The position numbers were made by a program, and so were the translations under genes. A stretch of 64,000 nucleotides of DNA from Cupriavidus pampae. GTDB taxonomy: Bacteria; Pseudomonadota; Gammaproteobacteria; Burkholderiales; Burkholderiaceae. The DNA lies in contig NZ_CAJZAG010000007.1 in assembly GCF_914271485.1 (NCBI RefSeq), forward strand, positions 186,001-250,000. The letters are read 5' to 3'. Positions 31,991 through 40,910 of the stretch are shown one piece after another. The notes beneath the pieces were generated by a model, which was not told the DNA's origin, did no database searches, and was given only the letters and a program-made list of their open reading frames with translations. Each line of letters opens with the position of its first letter. Position 1 is the first letter of the stretch.

Positions 31991-32860
31991 ATGCCAGTGA
32001 TCCCACCCGCCTTGCCATCACTTTCCCCGACCGCGCTGTCCGTGCGCCAGCAGGCGCTTGAACTGCTTTGCATGAACGATGCCAGGGCCAAGGCGGCCGC
32101 CACGCGCGCGTTGTATGCGGCCATGGGGGACGGGGCGGGTACTGGGGTGGACGCCGCGGTGGACTTGGCTGCATGCATCGTTGCAGATCCTGCCCGCATG
32201 CTGCCGGGGCGGCCCGAGCGGCCCGAGCTGGTGCCGCCGCAGCACGTCGAGCGGCGGCGCTCGATCCACACCACGGCCGGGCGCGCGAACCTGATCCATG
32301 CGCTGTGCCATATCGAGTTCAATGCGATCAACCTCGCGCTCGATGCGGTGTGGCGGTATGCGGGCATGCCGGCGGCGTTCTATACCGACTGGCTGCGCGT
32401 GGCGGACGAAGAGGCGTATCACTTCACGCTGCTGGCCGATCATCTCGAGACGCTGGGCGCGCGATATGGGGACTTCACCGCGCATAACTCGCTCTGGGAA
32501 ATGTGCGACAAAACCGCGGGCGACGTGCTGGCGCGCATGGCGCTGGTACCGCGCACGCTCGAGGCACGCGGGCTCGATGCCTCGCCGCCCGTGCGGGCCA
32601 AGCTGGCCGAGGCGGGGGATCAGGCGGCGGCTGAAATCATCGACGTCATCCTGCGCGACGAGGTGGGCCACGTGGCGATCGGGAACCGCTGGTACCGGTA
32701 TTTGTGCGAGCAGCGCGGGCTGGATCCGGTGGCGACCTATCCGGTGCTGGCGCGGCAATATGGCGCGCCCAAGCCGCGCGGGCCGTTCAATCTCGATGCG
32801 CGACGCGCGGCGGGGTTTGATGACGATGAGCTGGCGTGGCTGGAAGGGGCGGCCGGATAA
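31991..32860 (+). CDS. DUF455 ferritin-like protein
   Basis: This 289-residue helical protein is of the DUF455 family (COG2833), related to the ferritin-like di-iron proteins and the tRNA hydroxylase MiaE. The metal-ligand motifs are HIEFNAINLALD, DEEAYHFTLLADHLE and LRDEVGHVAIGNRWYRY, giving Glu and ExxH ligands on successive helices. Function is not established. The ATG at 31991 was preferred over 31964 because a TAGAAT -10 element overlaps the region around 31960-31965. It is convergent with the acyl-CoA synthetase gene. Confidence 0.88.
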   Translation: MPVIPPALPSLSPTALSVRQQALELLCMNDARAKAAATRALYAAMGDGAGTGVDAAVDLAACIVADPARMLPGRPERPELVPPQHVERRRSIHTTAGRANLIHALCHIEFNAINLALDAVWRYAGMPAAFYTDWLRVADEEAYHFTLLADHLETLGARYGDFTAHNSLWEMCDKTAGDVLARMALVPRTLEARGLDASPPVRAKLAEAGDQAAAEIIDVILRDEVGHVAIGNRWYRYLCEQRGLDPVATYPVLARQYGAPKPRGPFNLDARRAAGFDDDELAWLEGAAG

Positions 32861-32885
32861 GCCGCCCGGATAGCCTGCACCGAGC

Positions 32886-34607
32886 TTACCGCTTGCCCGC
32901 GCGTTCTTCCTCCAGCAGTCGCAGCACGCGGCGCTGGATCTTGCCTGTGGTCGTCATCGGCAACTGGTCGATAAACTCGATGGCCTTCGGATACTCGTAA
33001 GGGGCGAGCTGCCCGCGCACGTGCTGCTGCAACTCGGCGATCAACGCCGCGTCGCGTTCGGCCGAGCGCTCCACCGACGGCGTCAGCACGATAAACGCCT
33101 TTACGATCGCGCCACGTTCCGGGTCGGGCGAGGGCACCACCGCGCAGTTGGACACGGCCGGATGCTTGAGCAGGCAATTCTCGATCTCGCTCGGACCGAT
33201 GCGATAGCCCGACGACTTGAACACGTCGTCCGCGCGGCCCTGATACCAGAGGTAACCATCGGCATCCATGCGGGCAAGATCACCCGTGCGGCACCAGCGC
33301 AGCCCGTCGCGTTCGACGTACTTGTTGAGCGTGGCCGCTTCGTTCTTCCAGTAACCAAGAAAGAACACCGGATCCGGATGCCCGTGAATGTCGGTCGTGC
33401 AGACCGCCACCTCGCCATCCACGCCCGGGGCACACGGTGCGCCGTCCTCGTCGATGACCGCCACGCGGTGGCCCGGATAGGGCCGTCCCATCGACCCCGG
33501 CCGCGCGGGCCAGCCCAGCCGTTCGCCATCATGCTGCGCGGTGCAGTTGCCGACGATGTAGTTCATCTCGGTCTGCCCGAACATCTCGTTGACGACGATG
33601 CCGAGTGCATCGCGGCACCAGCTGAACACGGTCTCGCCGACTGCCTCGCCCGCGCTCATGATCGCGCGCAGGCGCAGGTTGTAGCGCGCCGACGGTTCCG
33701 GGCACGCCTTCATCATCTGCTTGAGCGCGGTCGGGAACAGGAACGTGTTGGTGACGCGATAACGTTCGAGCAACTCGAACGCGCGCTCGGCGGTGAAGCG
33801 CCCCTGATAGCCCACGATCGGTTTGCCGAAGTAGAGCGCCGGCATCAGCGCATCCCATAGTCCGCCGGTCCAGGCCCAGTCGGCGGGGCTCCAGAACACG
33901 TCGTGGTCCTGCGGATACCAGTTCTGCGAACACACAAAGCCGGTCAGGTTGCCGATCAGCGCGCGATGCGGCAGCAGCGCGCCCTTGGGCGGTCCGGTGG
34001 TGCCACTCGTATAGATCAGCACCGCGGCATCATCGGCCTTGGTGATCTCGGCCGTGAAGGACGGCAACTGCGCCGCCAGCAGCGTGTCCCAGTCGAGATC
34101 GCCGCGACCCTGCGCGTCGCCCACGCCGATCACGGTGGCGAGCGTCGGGCATTCCGGGCGTGCCGCCAGCAGGTTGTCGATCGACGTCTCGTCCACGATG
34201 GCCACGCGCGTTTCGCTGTGATCGATGCGGTACGACAGGGCCTCCGGGCCGAACAGCATCGACAGCGGCATTGCCACCGCGCCAAGCTGGTAGACGGCCA
34301 TGCCCGCGATCACGGTTTCGATGCGCTGCGGCATGACGATCGCCACGCGATCTCCACGACGCACGCCGAGATTGCGCAGCGCGCGCGAAAGCCGGTTGGC
34401 TTCGGCCTGCAGGTAGGCATAGGTGTGCGCGCCACGCCGGCCGTCCTCGTGCTCGGTGTACACGGCAATGCGCAGCATCGTGGCGCGATCGCGCGCCCAG
34501 CGGCCGAGGCACACCTCGGCCAGATTGAATTCGTCAGGCACGTTCCAGCGGAACGTATCGTGCAGCGCGGGATAGTCGTCGCGGCGGTCCGCGGGCAAGG
34601 CGGTCAT
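32886..34607 (-). CDS. Medium-chain acyl-CoA synthetase / AMP-dependent ligase
   Basis: This 573-residue member of the ANL superfamily activates a carboxylic acid to its acyl-CoA. Motifs are YTSGTTGPPKGALLPHR (P-loop), MFGQTEMNYIVGN, the RTGDLARMDADGYLWYQGRADD core, GYRIGPSEIEN, and the C-terminal lysine in TTTGKIQRRVLR. Sequence features match the medium-chain (MACS, benzoate/acyl) group more than acetyl-CoA synthetase; the precise acid is unknown. It is divergent from an alpha/beta hydrolase, with a palindrome in the shared promoter region that may control one or both genes. Confidence 0.9.
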   Translation of the reverse strand: MTALPADRRDDYPALHDTFRWNVPDEFNLAEVCLGRWARDRATMLRIAVYTEHEDGRRGAHTYAYLQAEANRLSRALRNLGVRRGDRVAIVMPQRIETVIAGMAVYQLGAVAMPLSMLFGPEALSYRIDHSETRVAIVDETSIDNLLAARPECPTLATVIGVGDAQGRGDLDWDTLLAAQLPSFTAEITKADDAAVLIYTSGTTGPPKGALLPHRALIGNLTGFVCSQNWYPQDHDVFWSPADWAWTGGLWDALMPALYFGKPIVGYQGRFTAERAFELLERYRVTNTFLFPTALKQMMKACPEPSARYNLRLRAIMSAGEAVGETVFSWCRDALGIVVNEMFGQTEMNYIVGNCTAQHDGERLGWPARPGSMGRPYPGHRVAVIDEDGAPCAPGVDGEVAVCTTDIHGHPDPVFFLGYWKNEAATLNKYVERDGLRWCRTGDLARMDADGYLWYQGRADDVFKSSGYRIGPSEIENCLLKHPAVSNCAVVPSPDPERGAIVKAFIVLTPSVERSAERDAALIAELQQHVRGQLAPYEYPKAIEFIDQLPMTTTGKIQRRVLRLLEEERAGKR

Positions 34608-34686
34608 CCGGGTGTCTCCGTTTGTCGTTCGCGTGTCATGCCCCGATTTGGCTATCTGGCAATGGCTTTGGCCTATCGCATTGGCC

Positions 34687-34718
34687 TATAATCGGCCGGG
34701 CAAAACGAACGATCGTTC
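34687..34718 (+). promoter_or_regulatory. -10 element and GAACGATCGTTC palindrome in divergent promoter
   Basis: TATAAT at 34687-34692 is followed 14 nt later by the perfect 12-bp palindrome GAACGATCGTTC (34707-34718), at the expected transcription start of the hydrolase gene. Palindromes of this kind are typical TetR-family operators near acyl-CoA metabolism genes. No regulator gene is adjacent. Confidence 0.5.
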
Positions 34719-34779
34719 TATTATTCTTGTCCCGACGCTTCCGCAGCGGTCGGGCATCGGGGAAACCCCGGGGAGCACC

Positions 34780-35676
34780 ATGACCATCTCGGAAACATCG
34801 CGTTCGGAATTTATCACGCTGCGGGGCCTCCGCACCCATGTTCGGCACTGGGGCCGGGATGGCGCGCCAAAGTTATTCATGTTGCATGGGTGGATGGATG
34901 TCGCCGCATCGTTCCAGTTTCTCGTCGATGCGCTCTCGCACGAGTGGCATGTCATCGCGATGGATTGGCGCGGCTTTGGCGAAACCGACTGGTCCACCCG
35001 CTATCCGGGCACCGAGTCGTATTGGTTCGGCGACTATGTGGCGGACCTCGAGGCGCTGGTCGACCACTATCAGCCGGAAGGGCAGGTCGATTTGCTCGGC
35101 CACAGCATGGGCGCGAATCTGGTCTGCATCTACGCGGGCGTGCGGCCGCAGCGCGTGCGCCGCGTGGTGGATCTGGAAGGGTTCGGCATGACGCGCACCC
35201 ATCCGGAGCAGGCGCCGGGACGGCTGGCCAAATGGCTCGATGAATTGCGCGAGCGGCCGCAACTTCGGACGTATGCCAGCGAGCGTGAAGTGGCCGAGCG
35301 CCTGCAGAAGACCAACCCGCGCCTGCGCGACGACCGCGCGGCGTTTCTGGCGGCGCATTGGTCGCGTCAGGACGCGGACGGACAGTGGGCGTTGTTGGCC
35401 GATCCTGCCCACAAGATGATCAATCCGCAGCTGTATCGCATCGACGAGATCATGGCGATCTGGGCGCAGGTGACTGCGCCGGTGCTGCACGTGGAAGGGC
35501 GCGATTCGCCCACGCTGGCGCGGCTTGCGCACAAGGAACCGATCCCGGAATTCCGCGAACGCTTCCGCGCGTTCCGTGACTTCCGCGAAGCGACCGTCGA
35601 TGACGCCGGCCATATGATCCATCACGATCAGCCGGAGGAAGTGGCGCGGCTGACCGAGGCCTTCCTGTTGGCCTAG
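34780..35676 (+). CDS. Alpha/beta hydrolase
   Basis: This 298-residue alpha/beta-fold hydrolase has the oxyanion-hole segment FMLHGWMD, the nucleophile elbow GHSMGAN (Ser at about residue 110), an acid in VEGRDSPTLAR, and the catalytic His in DDAGHMIHHDQPEEVA. The substrate is unknown. The start has GGGGAGCACC upstream. It is divergent from the acyl-CoA synthetase gene and may act with it, for example as an esterase releasing an acid; that is inference from context only. Confidence 0.88.
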   Translation: MTISETSRSEFITLRGLRTHVRHWGRDGAPKLFMLHGWMDVAASFQFLVDALSHEWHVIAMDWRGFGETDWSTRYPGTESYWFGDYVADLEALVDHYQPEGQVDLLGHSMGANLVCIYAGVRPQRVRRVVDLEGFGMTRTHPEQAPGRLAKWLDELRERPQLRTYASEREVAERLQKTNPRLRDDRAAFLAAHWSRQDADGQWALLADPAHKMINPQLYRIDEIMAIWAQVTAPVLHVEGRDSPTLARLAHKEPIPEFRERFRAFRDFREATVDDAGHMIHHDQPEEVARLTEAFLLA

Positions 35677-35709
35677 AGGTTGGGTTCAGGCGGGTTCAGG
35701 CGCGCAAGC

Positions 35710-36765
35710 TCACGCGTGCGTGAGCTTCTGCGCGAGCGCCGGGTTGTTGCTGGTGTGCATATGGACCAGCGCTTTGTTGGGATAGGCGTAGTGATAGGCG
35801 CGGCGCAATGCGAGCGCGGCCTCGTGGAAGCCCGAGAGGATAAGCTTCTGCTTGTTCGCGTAGTAGGCGATGTCGCCTGCCGCAAAGACGCCGCGGCGCG
35901 AACTCTCGTACGTCGTCGTGTCGGGGATGAAGATGCGGCCCGCGCGCATGTCCAGGTCCCACTGCGCGATCGGGCCCGGCTCCGACACCAGACCGTAGAG
36001 CGCGATCACGTCGTCGGCCGGGATCTCCTTGTCGCCGTCGCGCGATTTCACCTGTACGGCGGTCAGCGCGCCATCGGCGGTGGCAAGCCCGCCGAGCATG
36101 CCCATCACAAAATCCATCTCGCCGGCCTCGACCGCCGCGCGCATCGACGCCACCGTATGATCGGCCGCGCGAAAGCCCTCGCGACGGTGGAGCAGCGTCA
36201 CGCGTGCCGCCACCTTGCGCAGCGCCAGCGCCCAGTCGAGCGCGGAGTCGCCGCCGCCGGCGACAAGGACTCGCTTGCCGGCAAAGCGCGACAGCTCGCG
36301 CACGGCGTAATGCACGTGCTTGCCTTCGAGCGCGACGGCTTCCGGCACCGAGACGCGCTGCGGCGCGAACGCGCCCGCGCCCGCGCACACGAGCACGGCC
36401 GCGGCATCGAATCGCTTGCCGCCATCGGTCGTGACCAGCAGACGCGGATGGCCATCGTCATTGGTGATGTCAGTCACGCTGTCGGCGCGCTGCCCAAAGT
36501 GCATCGGCGGCGCGAATGGCGCGCATTGTTCCAGCAGGCGATCGACCAGTTCCTGCGCATTGCAGCCCGGAATCGCGGGAATGTCATAAATCGGCTTTTC
36601 CGGATATAGCTCCGTGCATTGGCCGCCCGCGCGGTCGAGCACATCGATGATCTCGCACGTCAGCCCCAGCACGCCGGCCTGGAACGCGGCGAACAGGCCT
36701 ACGGGGCCGGCGCCCACGATCAGCACATCGGTACGGACGGTTTCAGGAGCGGGAGAGGTGGACAT
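35710..36765 (-). CDS. Ferredoxin/flavodoxin-NADP+ reductase, thioredoxin-reductase-like
   Basis: This 351-residue flavoprotein has two nucleotide-binding motifs: FAD at VGAGPVGLFAAFQAG near the N-terminus and NADPH at VAGGGDSALDWAL. The C-terminal FAD motif is GVFAAGDIAYYANK. The TrxB active-site CxxC is absent, which places it in the YumC/FNR2 group of ferredoxin-NADP reductases rather than thioredoxin reductases. The start at 36765 was chosen over 36900 because the upstream frame is Pro/Trp-rich and non-family. It is divergent from the PHP gene. Confidence 0.9.
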   Translation of the reverse strand: MSTSPAPETVRTDVLIVGAGPVGLFAAFQAGVLGLTCEIIDVLDRAGGQCTELYPEKPIYDIPAIPGCNAQELVDRLLEQCAPFAPPMHFGQRADSVTDITNDDGHPRLLVTTDGGKRFDAAAVLVCAGAGAFAPQRVSVPEAVALEGKHVHYAVRELSRFAGKRVLVAGGGDSALDWALALRKVAARVTLLHRREGFRAADHTVASMRAAVEAGEMDFVMGMLGGLATADGALTAVQVKSRDGDKEIPADDVIALYGLVSEPGPIAQWDLDMRAGRIFIPDTTTYESSRRGVFAAGDIAYYANKQKLILSGFHEAALALRRAYHYAYPNKALVHMHTSNNPALAQKLTHA

Positions 36766-36974
36766 GGCAGATATCGGAGGCGGCAACGACGGGAAAGGGC
36801 TGAGGCGTGATGACACCCATGGCACCCAGGGCACCCACGGCGGGCATCGCGGCCCCATCTGGCCGCCACTATACCGTGCCGCCCGTCCGCGCCGGCGCAC
36901 GCCAGCACCGCTGGCAGGGCTATCGTCCGACCATCCCAGTTCAGAGGGGGGCGCGGAAAGTACACGGCCGGGAG

Positions 36975-36980
36975 TAGAAT
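36975..36980 (+). promoter_or_regulatory. Possible -10 element placing PHP gene start at the transcript 5' end
   Basis: TAGAAT ends 6 nt before the ATG of the PHP gene, so a transcript starting at the usual distance would be leaderless. The -35 region is weak. Confidence 0.4.
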
Positions 36981-36986
36981 GACGCC

Positions 36987-37832
36987 ATGCAAAACGCTCA
37001 TTCGATCAACGCCGACCTGCACTGCCATTCCACCGTTTCCGACGGTACGCTCGCCCCCGCCGAGGTGGCGGCGCGCGCCAGCGCGGGCGGCGTGGCATTC
37101 TGGGCGCTGACCGATCACGATGAGCTGGGCGGCCAGGCCGAAGCCCGCGCCGCCGCCGAGGCCCATGGCATGCGCTATGTGCCCGGCGTGGAAATCTCGG
37201 TCACATGGGCCGGCCAGACCGTGCATATCGTCGGTCTGCAGATCGACGCCACCCATCCCGACCTGATCGACGGACTCGCGCGCACGCGCGACGGCCGCGC
37301 GCGCCGAGCCGCCGACATCAGCGATGCGCTGGGCCGCATCGGCATCGAGGGCGCCTATGCGGGCGCGCTGCGCCATGTGGGCAATCCCGATCTGATCTCG
37401 CGCACCCACTTCGCGCGCTGGCTCGTCGACGAAGGCTATTGCGACTCGATCAGCGAGGTGTTCGACAAGTACCTGTCCGAAGGGCGTCCCGGGTTTGTGG
37501 GCCATCGCTGGGCCGCGTTGTCCGACGCGGTGGGCTGGATCCTCAAGGCCGGCGGCATCGCCGTGATGGCGCATCCGGGCCGGTATCACTACACGGACAC
37601 GCAGCACGATGCGCTGTTCGACGAGTTCGTGCAGCTCGGTGGCCGCGCGGTGGAAGTGGTAACCGGCAGCCACACGCCGGACCAGTTCAAGCGCTATGCC
37701 GAAGTGGCGCGTCATTACGACCTGCTGGCATCGCGTGGCTCCGACTTCCACGGCCCCGGCGAAGGGCGCGTGGAGATCGGCACGCTGCCACCGCTGCCGC
37801 CGTCGGTCACGCCGATCTGGCACAACTGGTAA
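36987..37832 (+). CDS. PHP-domain phosphoesterase (RNase AM / TrpH-like)
   Basis: This 281-residue PHP-domain protein has the metal-binding motifs DLHCHSTVSDGTL at the N-terminus, LTDHDELGG, the internal insertion domain, AHPGRYH and the closing SDFHGPGE. E. coli YciV (RNase AM) of this type removes nucleotides 5' to 3' from short RNAs and from 5S rRNA precursors and dephosphorylates 3',5'-bisphosphonucleotides. It is followed 24 nt later by a YciO-like gene; in E. coli yciV and yciO are also adjacent, which supports the call. Confidence 0.92.
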   Translation: MQNAHSINADLHCHSTVSDGTLAPAEVAARASAGGVAFWALTDHDELGGQAEARAAAEAHGMRYVPGVEISVTWAGQTVHIVGLQIDATHPDLIDGLARTRDGRARRAADISDALGRIGIEGAYAGALRHVGNPDLISRTHFARWLVDEGYCDSISEVFDKYLSEGRPGFVGHRWAALSDAVGWILKAGGIAVMAHPGRYHYTDTQHDALFDEFVQLGGRAVEVVTGSHTPDQFKRYAEVARHYDLLASRGSDFHGPGEGRVEIGTLPPLPPSVTPIWHNW

Positions 37833-37856
37833 GCAGTCGATGTCCCCGATTTTCCT

Positions 37857-38492
37857 ATGTCCCAATACTTCGAGGTTCATCCCGACAACCCGCAGTCGCG
37901 GCTGATCAAGCAGGCCGCGCAGATCGTACGGCAGGGCGGGCTGATTGCGCTGCCGACCGATTCCAGCTACGCGCTGGCCTGCCAGCTCGACGACAAGGCC
38001 GCCGTCGAGCGGCTGCGTCGTTTGCGCGGCATCGACGACAAGCATCACCTGACGCTGATGTGCAGCGATCTGTCGGAGCTCGGCAACTTCGCGCGCGTGG
38101 ACAACCGCCAGTATCGCTGGCTCAAGGGCGCCACCCCGGGCCCGTACGTGTTCATTCTGGAAGCCACGAAGGAAGTGCCGCGCCGGCTTTCGCATCCGGC
38201 GCGCAAGACCATCGGCGTGCGGGTGCCCGACCATGCGATTCCGCTGGCGCTGTTGGCCGAGCTGGGGCAGCCGCTGATCTCCGCGACGCTGCAGTTGCCC
38301 GGCGACGAGGTGCCGATGAACGATCCGGCCGAGATCCGCGCGCGGCTGGAGAAGCAGCTCGACCTGGTCATCTGCGGCGGCCCCGCGCCCGCGCAGCCGA
38401 CCACCGTGATCGACCTGACCGGCGGCGAACCCGAACTGGTGCGCGCGGGACGCGGCGATCTCGCTTATTTCGGGCTCACCGCGGACGCCTGA
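37857..38492 (+). CDS. YciO-type Sua5/YrdC-family protein
   Basis: This 211-residue protein has the YrdC-like fold. The motif LIALPTDSSYALACQLDDK corresponds to the nucleotide-binding start (TDTxYxL in TsaC), followed by RLRGIDDKHHLTLMC and PGPYVFILEATKEVPRRL. TsaC/Sua5 make threonylcarbamoyl-AMP for tRNA t6A modification. YciO relatives share the fold but seem much less active, so I would not assign t6A synthesis on this alone. It lies between the PHP and site-2 protease genes in a conserved order. Confidence 0.9.
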   Translation: MSQYFEVHPDNPQSRLIKQAAQIVRQGGLIALPTDSSYALACQLDDKAAVERLRRLRGIDDKHHLTLMCSDLSELGNFARVDNRQYRWLKGATPGPYVFILEATKEVPRRLSHPARKTIGVRVPDHAIPLALLAELGQPLISATLQLPGDEVPMNDPAEIRARLEKQLDLVICGGPAPAQPTTVIDLTGGEPELVRAGRGDLAYFGLTADA

Positions 38493-38530
38493 CATGCGCG
38501 CGCGGCGGCGCGCTGGGTACAATAGCCGCC

Positions 38531-39196
38531 ATGGATTCCTCTCTCATCCAGACCTTCGCGGTCTACGCCCTGCCTGTCCTGTTCGCCATTACGCTGCACG
38601 AGGCTGCCCATGGCTACGTGTCGAAGCATTTTGGCGATAACACCGCCTACGTGCTGGGCCGCGTCAGCCTGAACCCGGTGCGCCATATCGATCCGATCGG
38701 GACCATCGCGGTACCGCTGCTGCTGTACTTCCTGACCAAGGGGCAGTTTGTCTTTGGCTATGCCAAGCCGGTGCCGGTGGTGTTCAGCCGCCTGCGCAAC
38801 CCGCGCTGGCACGGCATGTGGGTGGCGCTGGCGGGGCCGGGCAGCAATCTGCTGCAGGCGTTCGTGTGGGCGCTGGTCGCCATCGGGCTGGCGTGGGCGC
38901 GCGTGCAGGAACCGTTCTTCGCCGAGATGGCGCGCGCGGGCGTGCTCGTCAACCTCGTGATGGCGGCCTTCAACCTGTTTCCGATTCCGCCGCTCGACGG
39001 TGGCCGGGTGCTGACGGCATTGCTGCCACAGCGCATCGCGCATGCGGTCAGCCGCATCGAGCCGTACGGCATCTTCGTGGTGCTGGCGCTGGTGGCGGCC
39101 GGCGTGATCACGCAGGTCTGGATGCGGCCCGTGATCAATCTGCTGGCCACGCTCGTGGAGCTGATGCTGCAACCGTTCCTGATGCTGCTGCAATGA
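38531..39196 (+). CDS. Site-2 protease family (M50) membrane metalloprotease
   Basis: This 221-residue membrane protein has the zinc motif HEAAH at residues 23-27 within the first helix and the third ligand in PPLDGGRVLTALLP near the C-terminal side. Four to five hydrophobic segments are visible. It is the small S2P type without PDZ or CBS domains, similar to B. subtilis YwhC-like proteins, whose substrates are mostly unknown. A TACAAT element (38518-38523) ends 7 nt before the ATG. Its stop overlaps the next gene's start. Confidence 0.93.
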   Translation: MDSSLIQTFAVYALPVLFAITLHEAAHGYVSKHFGDNTAYVLGRVSLNPVRHIDPIGTIAVPLLLYFLTKGQFVFGYAKPVPVVFSRLRNPRWHGMWVALAGPGSNLLQAFVWALVAIGLAWARVQEPFFAEMARAGVLVNLVMAAFNLFPIPPLDGGRVLTALLPQRIAHAVSRIEPYGIFVVLALVAAGVITQVWMRPVINLLATLVELMLQPFLMLLQ

Positions 39197-39786
39197 GCGC
39201 GCAGCCCTCGTCGTGGGTCACGCGCTGGGCCCATCTGATTCGCCCCGGTGGCCGCGTGCTCGATCTCGCCTGCGGTAGCGGCCGCCACGCCGCGTGGCTG
39301 GCGGGGCAGGGCTTCGCGGTGCTCGCGGTCGATCGCGACGCCACAGCCGTGGCCGCGCTGCCGAGCCCGGTTCAGGGCTCGATAACGGGCCGCGTGGCGG
39401 ATCTGGAGCAGGGCGCATGGCCTTTGGGCGATGTCGCGGCAATGGACGCACTGGTCGTCACCAACTACCTGCATCGGCCGCTGTGGCCGCATCTGCTGGC
39501 CACGCTCGCCCCCGGCGGCGTGCTGGTCTACGAGACCTTCGCGGCCGGTAACGAGACCGTTGGCAAGCCCTCCCGGCCCGATTTTCTGCTGCGCCCCGGT
39601 GAACTGCTGGACGTGGTCAAAGGGCAATTGCGGGTGATCGGCTACGAGGACGGTGTGCTTGCGGCGCGCTCCCAGGGCGGCTCGCCAGCTTTCGTGCAGC
39701 GGATTTGTGCGGTGCGGGAGGCGCCAGTGGCGGCCGATGCACCTCCGGTCCGCTACGGGTTGCCGGAGGCGCCAGCGCCCGCATAA
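39193..39786 (+). CDS. Class I SAM-dependent methyltransferase (TehB-like)
   Basis: This 197-residue protein begins with the SAM-binding motif I VLDLACGSGRHAAWLA, followed by VLAVDRDATAVAAL (acidic ribose ligand), LVVTNYLHRPLWPHLLATLAPGGVLVYETFA, typical of the TehB/Methyltransf_11 group. The substrate is unknown. Its ATG overlaps the protease stop (ATGA), so translation is coupled. The last about 25 residues are an Ala/Pro-rich tail. Confidence 0.88.
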   Translation: MSAQPSSWVTRWAHLIRPGGRVLDLACGSGRHAAWLAGQGFAVLAVDRDATAVAALPSPVQGSITGRVADLEQGAWPLGDVAAMDALVVTNYLHRPLWPHLLATLAPGGVLVYETFAAGNETVGKPSRPDFLLRPGELLDVVKGQLRVIGYEDGVLAARSQGGSPAFVQRICAVREAPVAADAPPVRYGLPEAPAPA

Positions 39787-39901
39787 TTGTCGGGTCGGCG
39801 AGGGCGCCATTGTGGCGTTGCCGGGCGTGTCAGCGCGAACGACGCGCCACACGTTGCTTATTGAAACGTTTTTAGACGTTTTCCCTCATCCAGTGGGTGG
39901 T

Positions 39902-39928
39902 CGGAACCCCGAACGGTTCCGGTACAAT
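39902..39928 (+). promoter_or_regulatory. dapA promoter with inverted repeat
   Basis: CGGAACC (39902-39908) and GGTTCCG (39915-39921) form a 7-bp inverted repeat directly before TACAAT (39923-39928), a likely -10. The repeat sits in the spacer, where a bound regulator would compete with RNA polymerase. It may be accidental. Confidence 0.35.
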
Positions 39929-39961
39929 CTCGTTTATTCGTATCCCGGATTTCCCGAACTT

Positions 39962-40846
39962 ATGACTCAGATTACCGGCAGCATCGTGGCCATCGTGACC
40001 CCGATGCACGAGGATGGCAGCCTGGACTACCCGGCACTGCGCGCCCTGGTGGACTGGCACGTCGCCGAAGGCACCGACGGCATCGTGATCGTCGGCACCA
40101 CTGGCGAGTCGCCGACCGTCAACGTTGACGAGCACTGCGAGCTGATTCGCGTGGCCGTCGAGCAGTCCAACAAGCGGATCCCGATCATCGCCGGTACTGG
40201 TGGCAATTCCACCAAAGAGGCCATCGAGTTGACCGCCTTCGCCAAGAAGGTCGGTGCCGATGCCTCGCTGCAAGTGGTGCCGTACTACAACAAGCCGACG
40301 CAGGAAGGTATCTATCGTCATTTCCGCACGATCGCGGAAGCGGTGGATCTGCCGGTGCTGCTGTATAACGTGCCCGGCCGTACGGTTGCGGACATGACCA
40401 ACGACACCATCCTGCGCGCTGCGCAGGTGCCTGGCATCGTTGGCGTCAAGGAAGCCACCGGCAATATCGATCGTGCCGCGCAGTTGATCAAGGATGCGCC
40501 CGCGCATTTCGCGATCTACAGTGGTGACGATCCCACCGCGATCGCGCTGATGCTGCTGGGCGGCAAGGGCAACATCTCGGTGACGGCCAACGTGGCACCG
40601 CGCAAGATGCACGAGATGTGCGTGGCCGCGGTGAAGGGCGATGTCGTCACCGCGCGCCGACTGCACATGGAACTGATCGAGCTCAACAAGGCGATGTTCG
40701 TCGAGGCGAATCCGATCCCCGTGAAGTGGGCCCTGCAACAGATGGGCCGCATGAAGAGTGGCATCCGTCTGCCGCTGACGCCGCTCTCCGAGAACCAGCA
40801 CGACTACGTGCGCCGCGCGCTGGCTGCCGCCGGCCTGCTCGGTTGA
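39962..40846 (+). CDS. dapA: 4-hydroxy-tetrahydrodipicolinate synthase
   Basis: DapA condenses pyruvate with aspartate semialdehyde on the way to lysine and diaminopimelate. The 294-residue protein has the family opening ITGSIVAIVTPM, GTTGESPTV, the tyrosine motif LYNVPGRT and the Schiff-base lysine in VGVKEATGNIDR. lysC, which feeds the same pathway, is also in this window. bamC follows 64 nt later, the same pairing as dapA-bamC (nlpB) in E. coli. Confidence 0.97.
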   Translation: MTQITGSIVAIVTPMHEDGSLDYPALRALVDWHVAEGTDGIVIVGTTGESPTVNVDEHCELIRVAVEQSNKRIPIIAGTGGNSTKEAIELTAFAKKVGADASLQVVPYYNKPTQEGIYRHFRTIAEAVDLPVLLYNVPGRTVADMTNDTILRAAQVPGIVGVKEATGNIDRAAQLIKDAPAHFAIYSGDDPTAIALMLLGGKGNISVTANVAPRKMHEMCVAAVKGDVVTARRLHMELIELNKAMFVEANPIPVKWALQQMGRMKSGIRLPLTPLSENQHDYVRRALAAAGLLG

Positions 40847-40910
40847 TTTTCCTAACCGTGTCCGGCCCTGGCCGACCTGCCGATATCCCGTTGAATAGGA
40901 TTGTGTGTCA

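Noticed and set aside
36780..36860. ACCCATGGC/ACCCAGGGC-like repeats upstream of the PHP gene
   Set aside because: Short imperfect repeats (ggcacccagggcacccacggcgg) too few to be a CRISPR or a defined regulatory array.
36720..38522. 600-codon minus-strand frame opposite the PHP and YciO genes
   Set aside because: It spans two clearly coding plus-strand genes and their intergenic gap, has no recognisable domain and is a shadow.
39902..39921. Inverted repeat before dapA as a riboswitch or attenuator
   Set aside because: It lies upstream of the likely -10 element, so it would not be transcribed; at most it is a weak operator. No lysine riboswitch features are visible.
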